64,000 bases of DNA from Streptomyces varsoviensis. Its GTDB lineage: Bacteria; Actinomycetota; Actinomycetes; Streptomycetales; Streptomycetaceae. The stretch lies in contig NZ_JOBF01000028.1 of the NCBI RefSeq assembly GCF_000718635.1, positions 29,008 to 93,007 on the forward strand, written 5' to 3'. Under the pieces are notes generated by a model that had not been told where the DNA came from, searched no databases, and saw only the letters and a program-made list of their open reading frames with translations. The position numbers were made by a program, and so were the translations under genes. Of the stretch, positions 16,009 through 24,850 are shown in pieces; position 1 is the first letter of the stretch, and each line of letters begins with the position of its first letter.

Positions 16009-17643
16009 GTGGGGGGATTGACGGGTGAGCTGCGGCTCAGCGTCGCAGGGATGATCAAGGCGTCGATGGGGATGGTCGACGTCGTCATGAAGGGGGCGCG
16101 GGACACCACGATCGCGTTGGGCCATGAACTCGGCCGGCAGAAGGGCATGGCCGGGGACGACGACGCGGGCCGCGCGTTCGCCAAGGCGTACGGGCCCGCC
16201 GCGGCCGCCGCGATCGACCAAATGGGGTTCAGCGCCTACGTGATGGGGGCCACCGGCAAGGCGCTGATGCGCACCGCGCGCGAGGTCATGGCCACCGACA
16301 AGCACATCGCCGCGCTCATGGGACAGCAGGACGACCTCACCGAGGGCATGGGCGACCCCGGGAAGGACTGCGCGGAGTCATTCCTGGGGCTGGGCGAGGA
16401 ACTGCCCGAGGTCGTCGGGGACACGACCTGGTACCGGCAGTACGTGCCGGGCGGCGGCGACCGGTACCGCGGGGACGCGGGCCGCGTCCGCGAGGTCGCC
16501 GGGACGTGGCGGCACGCCGGGCGGCTGATGGCGCGGCTGCTGGAGGACGCGCAGGTGTACGCCACCACGGCCAACCAGGCCCACGCCGGTGAGGCGGCGA
16601 CCGCCTTCGACCAGTACTTCAGGCGGACCGTGGGGTTCGGCGACCCTCCGGAACGGGCGCAGGAGGACGAACCCCTCGTCGCCAACCTGGTGGCCGCCTG
16701 CACCCAACTGGCCAAAGCCTGCGAGCAGTACGCCGACCACATCGACGCCGCACTGCGGGTGGCCCTCGCCCACAAGGCGGACTTCTTCCGCATCGACGCC
16801 CCCTGGGACGCGCCGATGTTCGGCGGCAACGGCGACGACGGAGGCTTGCACCTGGCCGTCACCGGAGACCCGCACATCCACGCGCTCGGCGACGTTGCCC
16901 ACGCGCTGGACGCGTCGCGCGGGCGCGTCACGGTGCCGGGCGGCGGGCCGCCGTCGCCGTGGTGGCATCCGCCGATGATGCCGGCGCTGCCACCGCTGCG
17001 GCCGGTGCCGCTGCTGCTGGCCTCGGCCCCCGCCATGGTCCCCATGGGGAGCCGCGTCGATCCGTCGATCCCGTCGAGCGATCCGATACCACCGGAGCCG
17101 GGCACGACGACGCTTCTCGGCGCAGCCGACCAGGCCCGGTTCCGGGCCTGGCGCGACGCGTTGCCCGCGTCCGGCTTCATGGGCGGCGGTAACCACCTGG
17201 TCCCCGAGAACGCCTACCAGGTGCGCGTCGCCGGATACCCCGAGCGGGAAGTGCCGCTGCCTGCGGGTGTCGGCGCTCCGGGGAAGGGCATCACCGTGGA
17301 CGGCTTGCGTCCGTCCGACGGCTATGCGATCGAGGCGAAATACGTCCGCGAGCCCGACTGCGAGAACCCGAAGACCTTTCGCCGGCTGTCCGTGGTCAAC
17401 AGGATCTTGGCGACTCCGCCGAAGCTGGACGAGAAGGGCCGGACGAAGTTCGACCCGCACCGTGATGGCATGTTCGTCAAGGACGAGGGCGGGCTCATGC
17501 GTTATAAGGCGGCCCTGGAATACCCGCGGAACAATCAGATTCGCGGCTTTGAAATCATCACCAACGACAAAGAGTCCGCCCCCTATTGGCAGAGCATGAT
17601 GCTCATGACCGGTGTCAAGGGCACCGCGCGATACGTACCGTGA
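16009..17643 (+). CDS. Polymorphic toxin with C-terminal restriction-endonuclease-fold domain
   Basis: 544 residues from a GTG at 16009 with GGGGAGGGGA upstream; the frame is open to 15955. The N-terminal 280 residues are alpha-helical (LSVAGMIKASMGMVDVVMKG, DDAGRAFAKAYGPAAAAAID, then QYADHIDAALRVALAHKADF), like the ESX/WXG-type trafficking parts of actinobacterial toxins. A Pro-rich hinge (about 315-380) leads to the toxin domain: NAYQVRVAGYPEREVPLPAG, then GITVDGLRPSDGYAIEAKYV, which carries the Asp...Glu-x-Lys nuclease signature of the Tox-REase-2 type, and FRRLSVVNRILATPP. A DNase role is inferred from the family. A downstream gene 14 bp away is the likely immunity partner. Confidence 0.8.
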   Translation: MGGLTGELRLSVAGMIKASMGMVDVVMKGARDTTIALGHELGRQKGMAGDDDAGRAFAKAYGPAAAAAIDQMGFSAYVMGATGKALMRTAREVMATDKHIAALMGQQDDLTEGMGDPGKDCAESFLGLGEELPEVVGDTTWYRQYVPGGGDRYRGDAGRVREVAGTWRHAGRLMARLLEDAQVYATTANQAHAGEAATAFDQYFRRTVGFGDPPERAQEDEPLVANLVAACTQLAKACEQYADHIDAALRVALAHKADFFRIDAPWDAPMFGGNGDDGGLHLAVTGDPHIHALGDVAHALDASRGRVTVPGGGPPSPWWHPPMMPALPPLRPVPLLLASAPAMVPMGSRVDPSIPSSDPIPPEPGTTTLLGAADQARFRAWRDALPASGFMGGGNHLVPENAYQVRVAGYPEREVPLPAGVGAPGKGITVDGLRPSDGYAIEAKYVREPDCENPKTFRRLSVVNRILATPPKLDEKGRTKFDPHRDGMFVKDEGGLMRYKAALEYPRNNQIRGFEIITNDKESAPYWQSMMLMTGVKGTARYVP

Positions 17644-17657
17644 GGAATGGGAACACC

Positions 17658-18116
17658 GTGACAGGACACAACCCGACCCACACCACCTTCAGCTTCGCGC
17701 CTCCCACGGACGATGCCCTGGCCTGGCACCTGCGGCTCGACGACCTGGCGGAGAAGATCACACAGAGTTTTCCGGGGGCTTTCACGCAATTGCAGCATGA
17801 ACTCGGACCGCGTGACGCGGACGCGCTCTCCTTTGCTGTGCAGGTCTCCGACGGGGAGTGGCTGGAAGGGCTGGCGACCACGCCGTACGAGGGCATGGGG
17901 TCGGTGATGGTCCTCGACGCTTCGGCGGCCGAGGCTGCCGTATTCGCCGTGTGGCTGCGGGACTCCTTCATTCCCTCGCCCGAGCTGATCGAATTCACCA
18001 GTGAGTTCGCGTTGAACAACGGGGACACGTCGACGTGGAAGCTGCCGCGCAGCGGCCCCGCAGGGGAGATCGCCGAGGCGCTGCAGCAGCACATCGACTC
18101 GGTCGGAGCCTCCTAG
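17658..18116 (+). CDS. Candidate immunity protein of the adjacent REase-fold toxin
   Basis: 152 residues from a GTG at 17658; its ribosome binding site GAGGAA overlaps the end of the toxin gene, so translation is coupled. Acidic, soluble, mixed alpha/beta sequence (HTTFSFAPPTDDALAWHLRL, ALSFAVQVSDGEWLEGLATT, SVMVLDASAAEAAVFAVWLR, ending AEALQQHIDSVGAS). No recognisable family. Position immediately after a toxin, size and acidity all fit an immunity protein for a nuclease. The alternative, an accessory trafficking protein, is less likely. Confidence 0.65.
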   Translation: MTGHNPTHTTFSFAPPTDDALAWHLRLDDLAEKITQSFPGAFTQLQHELGPRDADALSFAVQVSDGEWLEGLATTPYEGMGSVMVLDASAAEAAVFAVWLRDSFIPSPELIEFTSEFALNNGDTSTWKLPRSGPAGEIAEALQQHIDSVGAS

Positions 18117-18169
18117 ACCGGGCGAACCACGCAGAGTCGGCATGGCGGGCCGGCCGCAGGCCGTATGGC

Positions 18170-18685
18170 TCAGGGCGCGTCCACGTCCACGTCCTCGAAG
18201 AGTTCCAGCATGCGCGTCAGGACCCTGACGCACGTGGCGACGTCCGCGTCCGTGAGGTCGCCGCCTACCTGGCGGAGGATGGCGTGTTCGCGGGTGGTGA
18301 CGGCGGTGATGGCTGCCTTGCCGTCGGGGGTGAGGGTGATGAGGGGGGAGCGGCGGTGGGCCGGGTTGGGGGTGGGTTCGACCAGGTGCTGGGCGGCGGC
18401 GTCGTTGACCATGCGCTGGACGAACTGGCGGCTGAGGGCCTGGGCGCGGCCCATCTGGGGGACGGTCATGGGGCCGTGTTCGCGGAGCAGGTCGAGCACG
18501 GCGCGTACGCCGACGGACAGGCCCTCGACCGGCGCGGTCTCCTCCACCTTGCGCTGTACGCGCCGGTAGAGGGGGCCCACCAGGGCGAACACCTCCATCA
18601 GGCGGGGGCCCAGGGCGTCGGGCACAAGCGGGGCGTCGGGCGGGGTCGGGAGGGGGGAGTCGGTGGAGTCGGTGTCGTCGTTCAC
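18170..18685 (-). CDS. MarR-family transcriptional regulator
   Basis: 171 residues from a GTG at 18685. Winged-helix core: LDLLREHGPMTVPQMGRAQA, LSRQFVQRMVNDAAAQHLVE (about 62-105) followed by the wing PNPAHRRSPLITLTPDGKAA. N-terminal Pro/Asp-rich leader of about 25 residues. Divergent from an alpha/beta hydrolase gene; two similar 17-bp palindromes between them are probable binding sites, so it likely represses itself and the hydrolase in response to an unknown ligand. Confidence 0.9.
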   Translation of the reverse strand: MNDDTDSTDSPLPTPPDAPLVPDALGPRLMEVFALVGPLYRRVQRKVEETAPVEGLSVGVRAVLDLLREHGPMTVPQMGRAQALSRQFVQRMVNDAAAQHLVEPTPNPAHRRSPLITLTPDGKAAITAVTTREHAILRQVGGDLTDADVATCVRVLTRMLELFEDVDVDAP

Positions 18686-18707
18686 GGCACCAGGATGACA
18701 TCCACAA

Positions 18708-18755
18708 TGACAACCTAGTTGCCAACCCCGCCGTAAAGTGACACCTTGGTTGTCA
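18708..18755. promoter_or_regulatory. Two 17-bp MarR operators
   Basis: TGACAACCTAGTTGCCA (18708-18724) and TGACACCTTGGTTGTCA (18739-18755) are imperfect palindromes with TGACA/TGTCA-type ends, 31 bp apart centre to centre. The second overlaps the hydrolase ATG (18755), so bound repressor would block its expression directly. Confidence 0.78.
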
Positions 18756-19588
18756 TGACTCAGGCTTCTGACGTGCACTACTTCGAGTCCGGGGACGGCC
18801 GCCTCGCCTACCGCGACATCGGCTCCGGCCGCCCGCTGGTGCTGCTGCACGGCGGCTACCTCGACCACCGCATGTGGGACGACCAGGTCGCCGTCCTCGC
18901 CCCCGTCTACCGGGTGATCGTGCCCGACGCGCGCGGCCACGGCCTGTCCGCCAACGCGAGCCGCCCCTACCGGCAGGCCGACGACCTCGCCGCCCTGCTG
19001 CGCCACCTCGGCACCGGGCCCGCCGTCCTCGTCGGGCTCTCGATGGGCGGCGGCATCGCCGTCGACACCGCGCTCGAACACCCCGACCTCGTACGCGCGC
19101 TGGTCGTCAGCGGCGTCGGGACCAGCGAGGCCGAGTTCCACGACCCCTGGGTCACCGGCATCCAGACCGAGCTGGCCCGCGCGGCGGCCGAGGCCGACGC
19201 CGAGGGCTTCGTCGACGCGTTCGTCCGCTACACCACCGGCCCGCACCGCACCCTCGACGATGTCGACGGCGAAGTCCTGCGCCGGATCAGGGAGATGACG
19301 CGGCGTACGGTCGCCAAGCACACCGGCGAGGCGGCTCCCGTGCTGCCTTCGCCCGTCACCGACACCTGGGCCCGCGCCGCGAAGATCGCGGTCCCGGTGC
19401 TGGCCATCAACGGCGGCCTCGACTCGGACGACTGCGTGGGAATGGCCGAACGCCTCGTCGCCACCGTCCCCGACGGCCGTACGGCCACCGTCGAAGGCAC
19501 GGGCCACTACCCCAACATGGAGCGGCCCGGCCTCTTCAACGAATTCCTCTGGGAGTTCCTCTGCGACCTCTTCACCGAGCGGGGGTGA
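18755..19588 (+). CDS. Alpha/beta hydrolase
   Basis: 277 residues from the ATG at 18755 (a TTG at 18746 is in frame). Alpha/beta-hydrolase fold with oxyanion segment VLLHGGYLDHRMWDDQVAVL (about 28-47), nucleophile elbow VGLSMGGG (Ser at about 94), acid near NGGLDSDD and catalytic His in EGTGHYPNME (about 251-260). The His-Gly and Gly-Ser-Met-Gly-Gly pattern is that of esterases and C-C hydrolases; substrate unknown. No clear ribosome binding site: the start codon lies at the end of a palindromic operator, consistent with a leaderless transcript. Divergently controlled with the MarR gene. Confidence 0.92.
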   Translation: MTQASDVHYFESGDGRLAYRDIGSGRPLVLLHGGYLDHRMWDDQVAVLAPVYRVIVPDARGHGLSANASRPYRQADDLAALLRHLGTGPAVLVGLSMGGGIAVDTALEHPDLVRALVVSGVGTSEAEFHDPWVTGIQTELARAAAEADAEGFVDAFVRYTTGPHRTLDDVDGEVLRRIREMTRRTVAKHTGEAAPVLPSPVTDTWARAAKIAVPVLAINGGLDSDDCVGMAERLVATVPDGRTATVEGTGHYPNMERPGLFNEFLWEFLCDLFTERG

Positions 19589-19600
19589 GAACGAGGCTCC

Positions 19601-19951
19601 TCACAGCCAGCGCTCCGCCGCCTCCACGCTCGTGTCGCCGCTCGTGTTGAAGGCGATGGCGGCCTGCGGCGCGTGCTTGCGCACCAAATTGACGATCCGC
19701 TCGAAGAACTCCAGCAACTGCTCCGGCTTGCGGATTCCGCCGCCGATCACCACCACGTCCCACGCGCGTCCGGCCAGCGCCTCGGCGGCCGTGGGCTCGG
19801 CCGTCCCGTCGATCTCCAGCAGCGTCATGGCCGCGTCGATGCCGCGCTCGGCGAAGCGGGCCAGCTCGTTGTCCAGGACCGCGTGGAAGGCGGGCACATC
19901 GGCACCGGGCACTACCTTGGGGTCAAATCCGGGTACAAGAACAGAAGGCAT
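19601..19951 (-). CDS. Conserved small protein, Rossmann-like, function unknown
   Basis: 116 residues from the ATG at 19951, ending 12 bp from the convergent hydrolase stop. Sequence suggests alternating beta/alpha with an internal strand-turn WDVVVIGGGIRKPEQLLEFF and a C-terminal QAAIAFNTSGDTSVEAAERW. Homologues exist as uncharacterised actinobacterial proteins (recalled, not searched). It does not carry a full nucleotide-binding fingerprint. Nothing in the neighbourhood suggests its role. Confidence 0.75.
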   Translation of the reverse strand: MPSVLVPGFDPKVVPGADVPAFHAVLDNELARFAERGIDAAMTLLEIDGTAEPTAAEALAGRAWDVVVIGGGIRKPEQLLEFFERIVNLVRKHAPQAAIAFNTSGDTSVEAAERWL

Positions 19952-20007
19952 TCGATCAGATTACTTCGGCCGGCTGCTGGAGGGGCGGCAACCGTCGCCG
20001 GGCCGCC

Positions 20008-21984
20008 TCAGCCTGACACCGACACCGTTCGCGGCTCTCCCGCCCGTACCGTCAGCGTCGTGCCCGTACGCCCGCCCGCCGCCTCGAACGTGTCCGCCGG
20101 CAGCTCCGCCCCGTCGACCAGCACCCGGCGGTACGTACCGGGGAACCGCGCCTCCCACCGGTAATGCGTCCCGGGGGCCGCGCGCAGGGTGAGGGTGGTG
20201 CTGGTGTTGCCGTCGTGGCGCAGTGTGAAGCGGTCCTCTCCGATGGGGACGTCCGCCGCCTCCACCCACTGGACGCTCCCCTGCCCGTCCCCCTGCGCGC
20301 CGTCCCCCCGCGGGCCATCGCCCACGGGCAGCCGCGGCAGCGTGGTCAGGGCATGCCGGGGCGCGTCCGGTTCGACGCCCATCATCCCCTCGACGAGCTG
20401 GGAGATGAGGGTGAAGGACAGCTCGGGGTAGTCGCCGTTGACGAAGCGCCGGGTGGCGTGCCGCTTGTCGCGCTCCGCGTAGAGGTGCCGCATCCACTGC
20501 CACGCCCACTCGTTCCGGCCGTGCCGGAAGAAGACGTCGGGCAGATAGGTGAGGGCTTCGGCGTTCACGGGCCGGCCCTCGGCGGACAGCGCCTGGCGCT
20601 GTACGTAGTCGAGGTAGGCGTCGTTGTGCGCGCCGCTCTCCAGCACGCCCTTCAGCGGCATGAACCAACTGTTCTCCTTCCCCCACCCGGCCACTGCCGT
20701 GCCGTCCGCGTGATAGCCGCGGTTCATCGCCGCCCCCGAACCCGCCCCGGTCCAGCCGCCGTTGACGTACGCGCGCAGCCTCGCGGCGCGGGTGCGGTAC
20801 GCCCGTACCAGCTCGGTGTCGTCCCGGGCGTCGGCCAGCGCGGCCACCGCCAGATAGGCCCGGTACTGCGTCGCCACGGCGTCCCCCGCCTCGACCAGCC
20901 GCTCGCCGCTCTCGTTGTACGTGGCCACCTCGTCGAAGATGTGCGTGCCCGCCGCCCCCGCGACCGGCACCGGCCGGCCCGCCAGCCGGCCCGCCTGCTG
21001 GGCCACGAACTCCTCCGCCGTCCGGCGGCAGAAGTCCCACAGCACGCCGTCGAGATAGCGGCGGTCCCCGCTCCAGCGGAAGGCCGCCGCGCACTTCTCG
21101 ACCAGCTCGAAGGGGGCCGGCAGCTCCCGTACGAACTCCCGCGCGCTGTGGTAGTCGATGCTCAGCGGCGTACGCGCGTCGAAGTTGACGGCCCACACCG
21201 GCCAGCGCCGGTGCTCCGCGGTCGCCGACGCCGCGAAGGACCGCAGCATCGTGAGGTTCTCGGCGTCCAGGCCCAGGATGTGGGCCCCGCCGACCTGGTG
21301 GGCGGTGTCCCGCGCGTAATAGCCCGTACGGTCCGGATAGCCCGCCCAGTACGACGCGGCGTACGCGGCCTCGGCGGTGGGCGGGCGGTGGCTGGTCTCG
21401 TCCATGTTCAGCGGGCCCGGCGCGCCGCACTGCTGGACCCAGCCCGCGGCCTTGCCCCGCGCCCATTCGAAGATCTCGACCACCTCGCGGCTGGACGAGG
21501 TGATCCTCGGGCGGGCGGGCAGCCCCGGCGAGACCATGACGCCGTCCACGGCGACCCACCCCGCGTCCGTGTCGCCGCCGTACGCCTCGAACGCGATCTC
21601 CAGCCGGTCCCCGGCGCGCAGCTCCACATCGGTCAGGGTCCAGCGGCGGTAGTCGCCGTCGAAGACGGGGGCGACGGCGGCCACGGGTCTGCCGTCGCGG
21701 CGCAGCACGAAGCGGGCGTCCGCGTCCTGGCCGGCCACCCAGGCGGAGAGGGAGTAGACGCCGTTCGCGGGGGCGGTCACCGTCTGGGCGACCGACGTCA
21801 TCCCGCGCTGGCCGATACGGGCGTCCAGGAACGCGTGCAGCGCGCCGCCGAACGGTCTGCTCCGGCCGACCCCACTGCGCGCCTCGCCGCCGCCCTCGAC
21901 CGGGGCCCCCTTGAACGTCCAGCCCTCGGTGCCCTTCTCGAAACCGGGATTGACGACGATGAGCGGAGCGGTCTGCCGGCCCAT
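20008..21984 (-). CDS. Large carbohydrate-active-like protein: beta-sandwich plus helical catalytic-type domain
   Basis: 658 residues from the ATG at 21984 (AAGGGGGAA upstream). Residues 1-165 look like a carbohydrate-binding jelly roll (VVNPGFEKGTEGWTFKGAPV, SVAQTVTAPANGVYSLSAWV, RWTLTDVELRAGDRLEIAFE). Residues 170-540 are helix-rich with many Trp/Tyr/Asp and resemble an (alpha/alpha)6 barrel (YLDGVLWDFCRRTAEEFVAQ, GKENSWFMPLKGVLESGAHN, EWAWQWMRHLYAERDK). The C-terminal 110 residues form another beta domain. There is no signal peptide, which is odd for a polysaccharide-degrading enzyme. I cannot assign a glycoside hydrolase family. Confidence 0.72.
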   Translation of the reverse strand: MGRQTAPLIVVNPGFEKGTEGWTFKGAPVEGGGEARSGVGRSRPFGGALHAFLDARIGQRGMTSVAQTVTAPANGVYSLSAWVAGQDADARFVLRRDGRPVAAVAPVFDGDYRRWTLTDVELRAGDRLEIAFEAYGGDTDAGWVAVDGVMVSPGLPARPRITSSSREVVEIFEWARGKAAGWVQQCGAPGPLNMDETSHRPPTAEAAYAASYWAGYPDRTGYYARDTAHQVGGAHILGLDAENLTMLRSFAASATAEHRRWPVWAVNFDARTPLSIDYHSAREFVRELPAPFELVEKCAAAFRWSGDRRYLDGVLWDFCRRTAEEFVAQQAGRLAGRPVPVAGAAGTHIFDEVATYNESGERLVEAGDAVATQYRAYLAVAALADARDDTELVRAYRTRAARLRAYVNGGWTGAGSGAAMNRGYHADGTAVAGWGKENSWFMPLKGVLESGAHNDAYLDYVQRQALSAEGRPVNAEALTYLPDVFFRHGRNEWAWQWMRHLYAERDKRHATRRFVNGDYPELSFTLISQLVEGMMGVEPDAPRHALTTLPRLPVGDGPRGDGAQGDGQGSVQWVEAADVPIGEDRFTLRHDGNTSTTLTLRAAPGTHYRWEARFPGTYRRVLVDGAELPADTFEAAGGRTGTTLTVRAGEPRTVSVSG

Positions 21985-22161
21985 GAGTTCCCCCTTGCCC
22001 ACACCCCGCGCCCGGCCACGGAGGCCGGGCTCCTAGGAGCAAGCTAAGAGCGATCCCCATGGAGCGAAAGGCCGCCACCACGCGGAACGGACCGCCCCCG
22101 ACCTCCGGGCCGGGAACGGCCCATGATCGGAAACGGTCCGCCATGTCGTAAACCGCCGTCT

Positions 22162-22229
22162 GTAACGGTCCGCCGTCCGTAACGGTCGGTCGCCCGTAAC
22201 GGTCCGCCGCCCGTAAACGGCCCTCCGTG
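22162..22229. repeat. 17-bp intergenic tandem repeats (GTAACGGTC units)
   Basis: Units beginning GTAACGGTC at 22162, 22179 and 22196, and GTAAACGGCC at 22213, are spaced exactly 17 bp. They lie between a lipoprotein gene and the downstream carbohydrate-active-like gene, in the leader of the latter or beyond the former. Confidence 0.8.
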
Positions 22230-22273
22230 ACGGCCGCCGTTCCGGAAACCGCCGGCCGTACGCCGAAAAAACG

Positions 22274-23056
22274 TCAGCCCTTCTGCACGGCCTTCTTGAA
22301 CTCGGCCACGCTCATGGACTGCTTCTCCGACGGCGGGTTCACCGCGACCGGCTTGCCGTAGTCGGTGAATTCCATGGTGCTGGACTTGCCGTTCTGCTTG
22401 GAGGCGATCTTCAGGAGCTGCGGCCGGCCCTCGGCGGCCACGTAGATCGTGGTCTTCGTGCCGTCCTCGCCCTTGGCGGTGAGCGGCAGGACCCGCTTGC
22501 CGTCCTGCGTGGTCTCCTTGCCCTTCTTGAGCTTCTCGTCGCCCGCGTTGTCGCCCGCGATCTTCTTCTGGAAGGTCTTCAGCTCGTCGCAGGCGGAGGC
22601 CATCTGCTTCAGCAGGGTCTCGCTGGTCTTGCCGTGGAGGTAGCGGTCGCCCGCGGCCTTGGCGGCGACCGCGCCCTTCTTCGGGTCGCCGGTGGCGGCG
22701 GTCCACACGTCGGCGTCCGGCTTCAGCCAGACCTCGTCGCCGCGCTTGACGACCTCGACGGAGCCCTTCCCGGTGGGCAGGCTCGTGGTGCCCGCGCAGT
22801 TGTTCTTGTCGTCGGCGGCGATGTCCATCTTCGAGGCCGCCGCGCCCGAGTCGGTGTCCGCCTTCAGGCGCAGCGCCGAGGCGGAGCTCAGCTCACCGCG
22901 CGCCTTCTTGGAGATCTCCTGGGCGGAGAGGCCGCCCAGCGCCCCCTTGTCCCCCTTGCCCTTCGCGTCGTCGGAGTCCTCGGATCCGCAGCCGGCGAGG
23001 CCGACTGTCGCGGCCGTACAGATCGCTGCGGCCCACATGCCGTATCGCTTGGTCAT
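22274..23056 (-). CDS. Lipoprotein, LppX/LprG-like fold candidate
   Basis: 260 residues from the ATG at 23056. Signal peptide with lipobox (AAAICTAATVGLAGCGSE; Cys about residue 23), then a charged linker and a domain of about 210 residues rich in Lys/Asp with alternating strands (SALRLKADTDSGAAASKMDI, GSVEVVKRGDEVWLKPDADV, KTTIYVAAEGRPQLLKIASK). Layout and strand pattern resemble actinobacterial LppX_LprAFG/LolA-like lipoproteins that bind lipid; this is inferred. A C-terminal SMSVAEFKKAVQKG helix ends the protein. It is probably transcribed independently. Confidence 0.8.
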   Translation of the reverse strand: MTKRYGMWAAAICTAATVGLAGCGSEDSDDAKGKGDKGALGGLSAQEISKKARGELSSASALRLKADTDSGAAASKMDIAADDKNNCAGTTSLPTGKGSVEVVKRGDEVWLKPDADVWTAATGDPKKGAVAAKAAGDRYLHGKTSETLLKQMASACDELKTFQKKIAGDNAGDEKLKKGKETTQDGKRVLPLTAKGEDGTKTTIYVAAEGRPQLLKIASKQNGKSSTMEFTDYGKPVAVNPPSEKQSMSVAEFKKAVQKG

Positions 23057-23225
23057 TCAGCTCACGCTAACAAAGTGGACGCCGCAAATCGGGCGGAACG
23101 GATGGCGACAGTGACTCGGACCACTCTTGGTGACCAATGAGGCATACGTTCGGAGGTTCCGGTTAGGGGTCCTTGTCGCTGGCGTGACCAGTGGAATTTT
23201 TCAGTGATCGGAAGGCAGTAACGAC

Positions 23226-24731
23226 GTGTCGGCAGCAGTCGAGACCATTCATGTGGACGGGGTGTGGCGGGAAGCCGCGTCCGGCGCGCAGCGGGAGGTC
23301 CTCGACCCCGCAGACGCCCGGCCCTTCGCGACCGTGGCCGAGGGCGGGACGGACGACACGGACGCGGCCGTCGCCGCGGCCCGGCGGGCCTTCGACTCCG
23401 GCCCGTGGCCCACAACGCCCGTCGCCGAGCGCGCGGCCCTGCTGCGCCGCGTCGCCGACCTGCTCCAGCGCGACCGCGAGGAGATCGCGCTGATCGAGAG
23501 CCGGGACACCGGCAAGACCCTGGAAGAGGGCCGGGTCGACGTCGACGACGTCACCAACGCCTTCCGCTACTTCGCCGACCTCGTCATGAACGAGAGCGGC
23601 GGGCGTGTCGTGGACGCCGGCAGCGCCGCTGTGCACAGCGTCGTCGTGTACGAGCCGGTCGGCGTGTGCGCGCTGATCACGCCCTGGAACTACCCGCTGC
23701 TACAGGCGAGTTGGAAGATCGCCCCGGCGCTCGCCGCGGGCAACACCTTCGTCGTCAAACCGAGCGAGGTCACCCCGCTCTCCACCGTGCACCTGGTCAA
23801 GCTGCTGGTGGAGGCCGGGCTCCCGGCGGGCGTCGCGAACCTCGTCACCGGCGCGGGCGTCCCGGTCGGGCAGCGCCTCGCCGAACACCCGGACGTGGAC
23901 CTGTTCTCCTTCACCGGCGGCCTGGCCAGCGGCACCAAGGCGGGCGCCGCGGCCGTCGCCGGGGCCAAGAAGATCGCCCTGGAGCTCGGCGGCAAGAACC
24001 CGAACGTCGTCTTCGCGGACGCCTGCGCCACCGAGGAGGGCTTCGACACCGCCGTCGACCAGGCGCTGAACGCCGGATTCGCGCACAGCGGCCAGGTCTG
24101 CTCGGCCGGCGCCCGGCTGATCGTCGAGGAGTCGGTCAGCGACCGGTTCGTCGCCGAGCTGGCCCGCCGCGCCGAGAAGATCAAGCTGGGCCGGGGCACC
24201 GAGGAGGGCGTCGAGTGCGGCCCGCTCGTCTCCGAGCAGCAGCTCGCCAAGGTCGAGGCGTACGTCACCTCCGCGCTGTCCGAGGGCGCGGCCCTGCGCT
24301 GCGGCGGCTCCCGCCCCAAGCCCTCGAAGGTCCGGCCCGAGGGCGGCTACTTCTTCTCGCCGACCGTCCTCGACCAGTGCCACCGCGGGATGCGCGTGGT
24401 GCGGGAGGAGACCTTCGGGCCGATCGTCACCGTCGAGACGTTCCGCACCGAGGACGAGGCCGTCGAGCTGGCGAACGACACCGAGTACGGGCTCGCCGGC
24501 GCCGTGTGGACCTCCGACGCCGGGCGCGCGCGGCGCGTCGCGGGGCGGCTGCGCCACGGCACCGTGTGGATCAACGACTACCACCCCTACCTGCCGCAGG
24601 CGGAGTGGGGCGGCTTCGGTAAGTCCGGCATAGGCCGGGAGCTCGGCCCCGCCGGGCTCGCCGAGTACCGCGAGTCCAAGCACATCTACCAGAACCTCGA
24701 CCCGAAGGCCGTGCGCTGGTTCGCCGGCTGA
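23226..24731 (+). CDS. betB: Betaine-aldehyde dehydrogenase
   Basis: 501 residues, GTG at 23226 (GGAAGG upstream). NAD(P)-dependent aldehyde dehydrogenase: PWNYPLLQASWKIAPALAAG (about 157-176), cofactor loop SFTGGLASG, catalytic Glu in LELGGKNPNVVF (about 252-263) and catalytic Cys in AHSGQVCSAGARL (about 286-298), EETFGPIV. The pathway call rests mainly on context: it is the first gene of a co-directional set with a choline-oxidase-like enzyme and a betaine ABC transporter. It would oxidise betaine aldehyde to glycine betaine in the cytoplasm. Confidence 0.92.
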   Translation: MSAAVETIHVDGVWREAASGAQREVLDPADARPFATVAEGGTDDTDAAVAAARRAFDSGPWPTTPVAERAALLRRVADLLQRDREEIALIESRDTGKTLEEGRVDVDDVTNAFRYFADLVMNESGGRVVDAGSAAVHSVVVYEPVGVCALITPWNYPLLQASWKIAPALAAGNTFVVKPSEVTPLSTVHLVKLLVEAGLPAGVANLVTGAGVPVGQRLAEHPDVDLFSFTGGLASGTKAGAAAVAGAKKIALELGGKNPNVVFADACATEEGFDTAVDQALNAGFAHSGQVCSAGARLIVEESVSDRFVAELARRAEKIKLGRGTEEGVECGPLVSEQQLAKVEAYVTSALSEGAALRCGGSRPKPSKVRPEGGYFFSPTVLDQCHRGMRVVREETFGPIVTVETFRTEDEAVELANDTEYGLAGAVWTSDAGRARRVAGRLRHGTVWINDYHPYLPQAEWGGFGKSGIGRELGPAGLAEYRESKHIYQNLDPKAVRWFAG

Positions 24732-24850
24732 GCACGCCCGTACCCGTCCCCACGCCCGTACAGCGCGTTCCACGGCCCGTTCGAACCGGTTCGGTCCAGC
24801 CCACTCATCTCGCGCAGAACCTTCAGCAGTAGCAGCAGAGGAGCACCCCC

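Noticed and set aside
15328..16305. Minus-strand frames of up to 286 codons over the toxin gene's 5' region
   Set aside because: They run antisense through the toxin coding sequence, have biased composition and no ribosome binding site.
24732..24850. Terminator between betB and the GMC gene
   Set aside because: Repeated ACGCCCGTAC-type sequence but no stable stem with consistent pairing; the genes may be one transcript.
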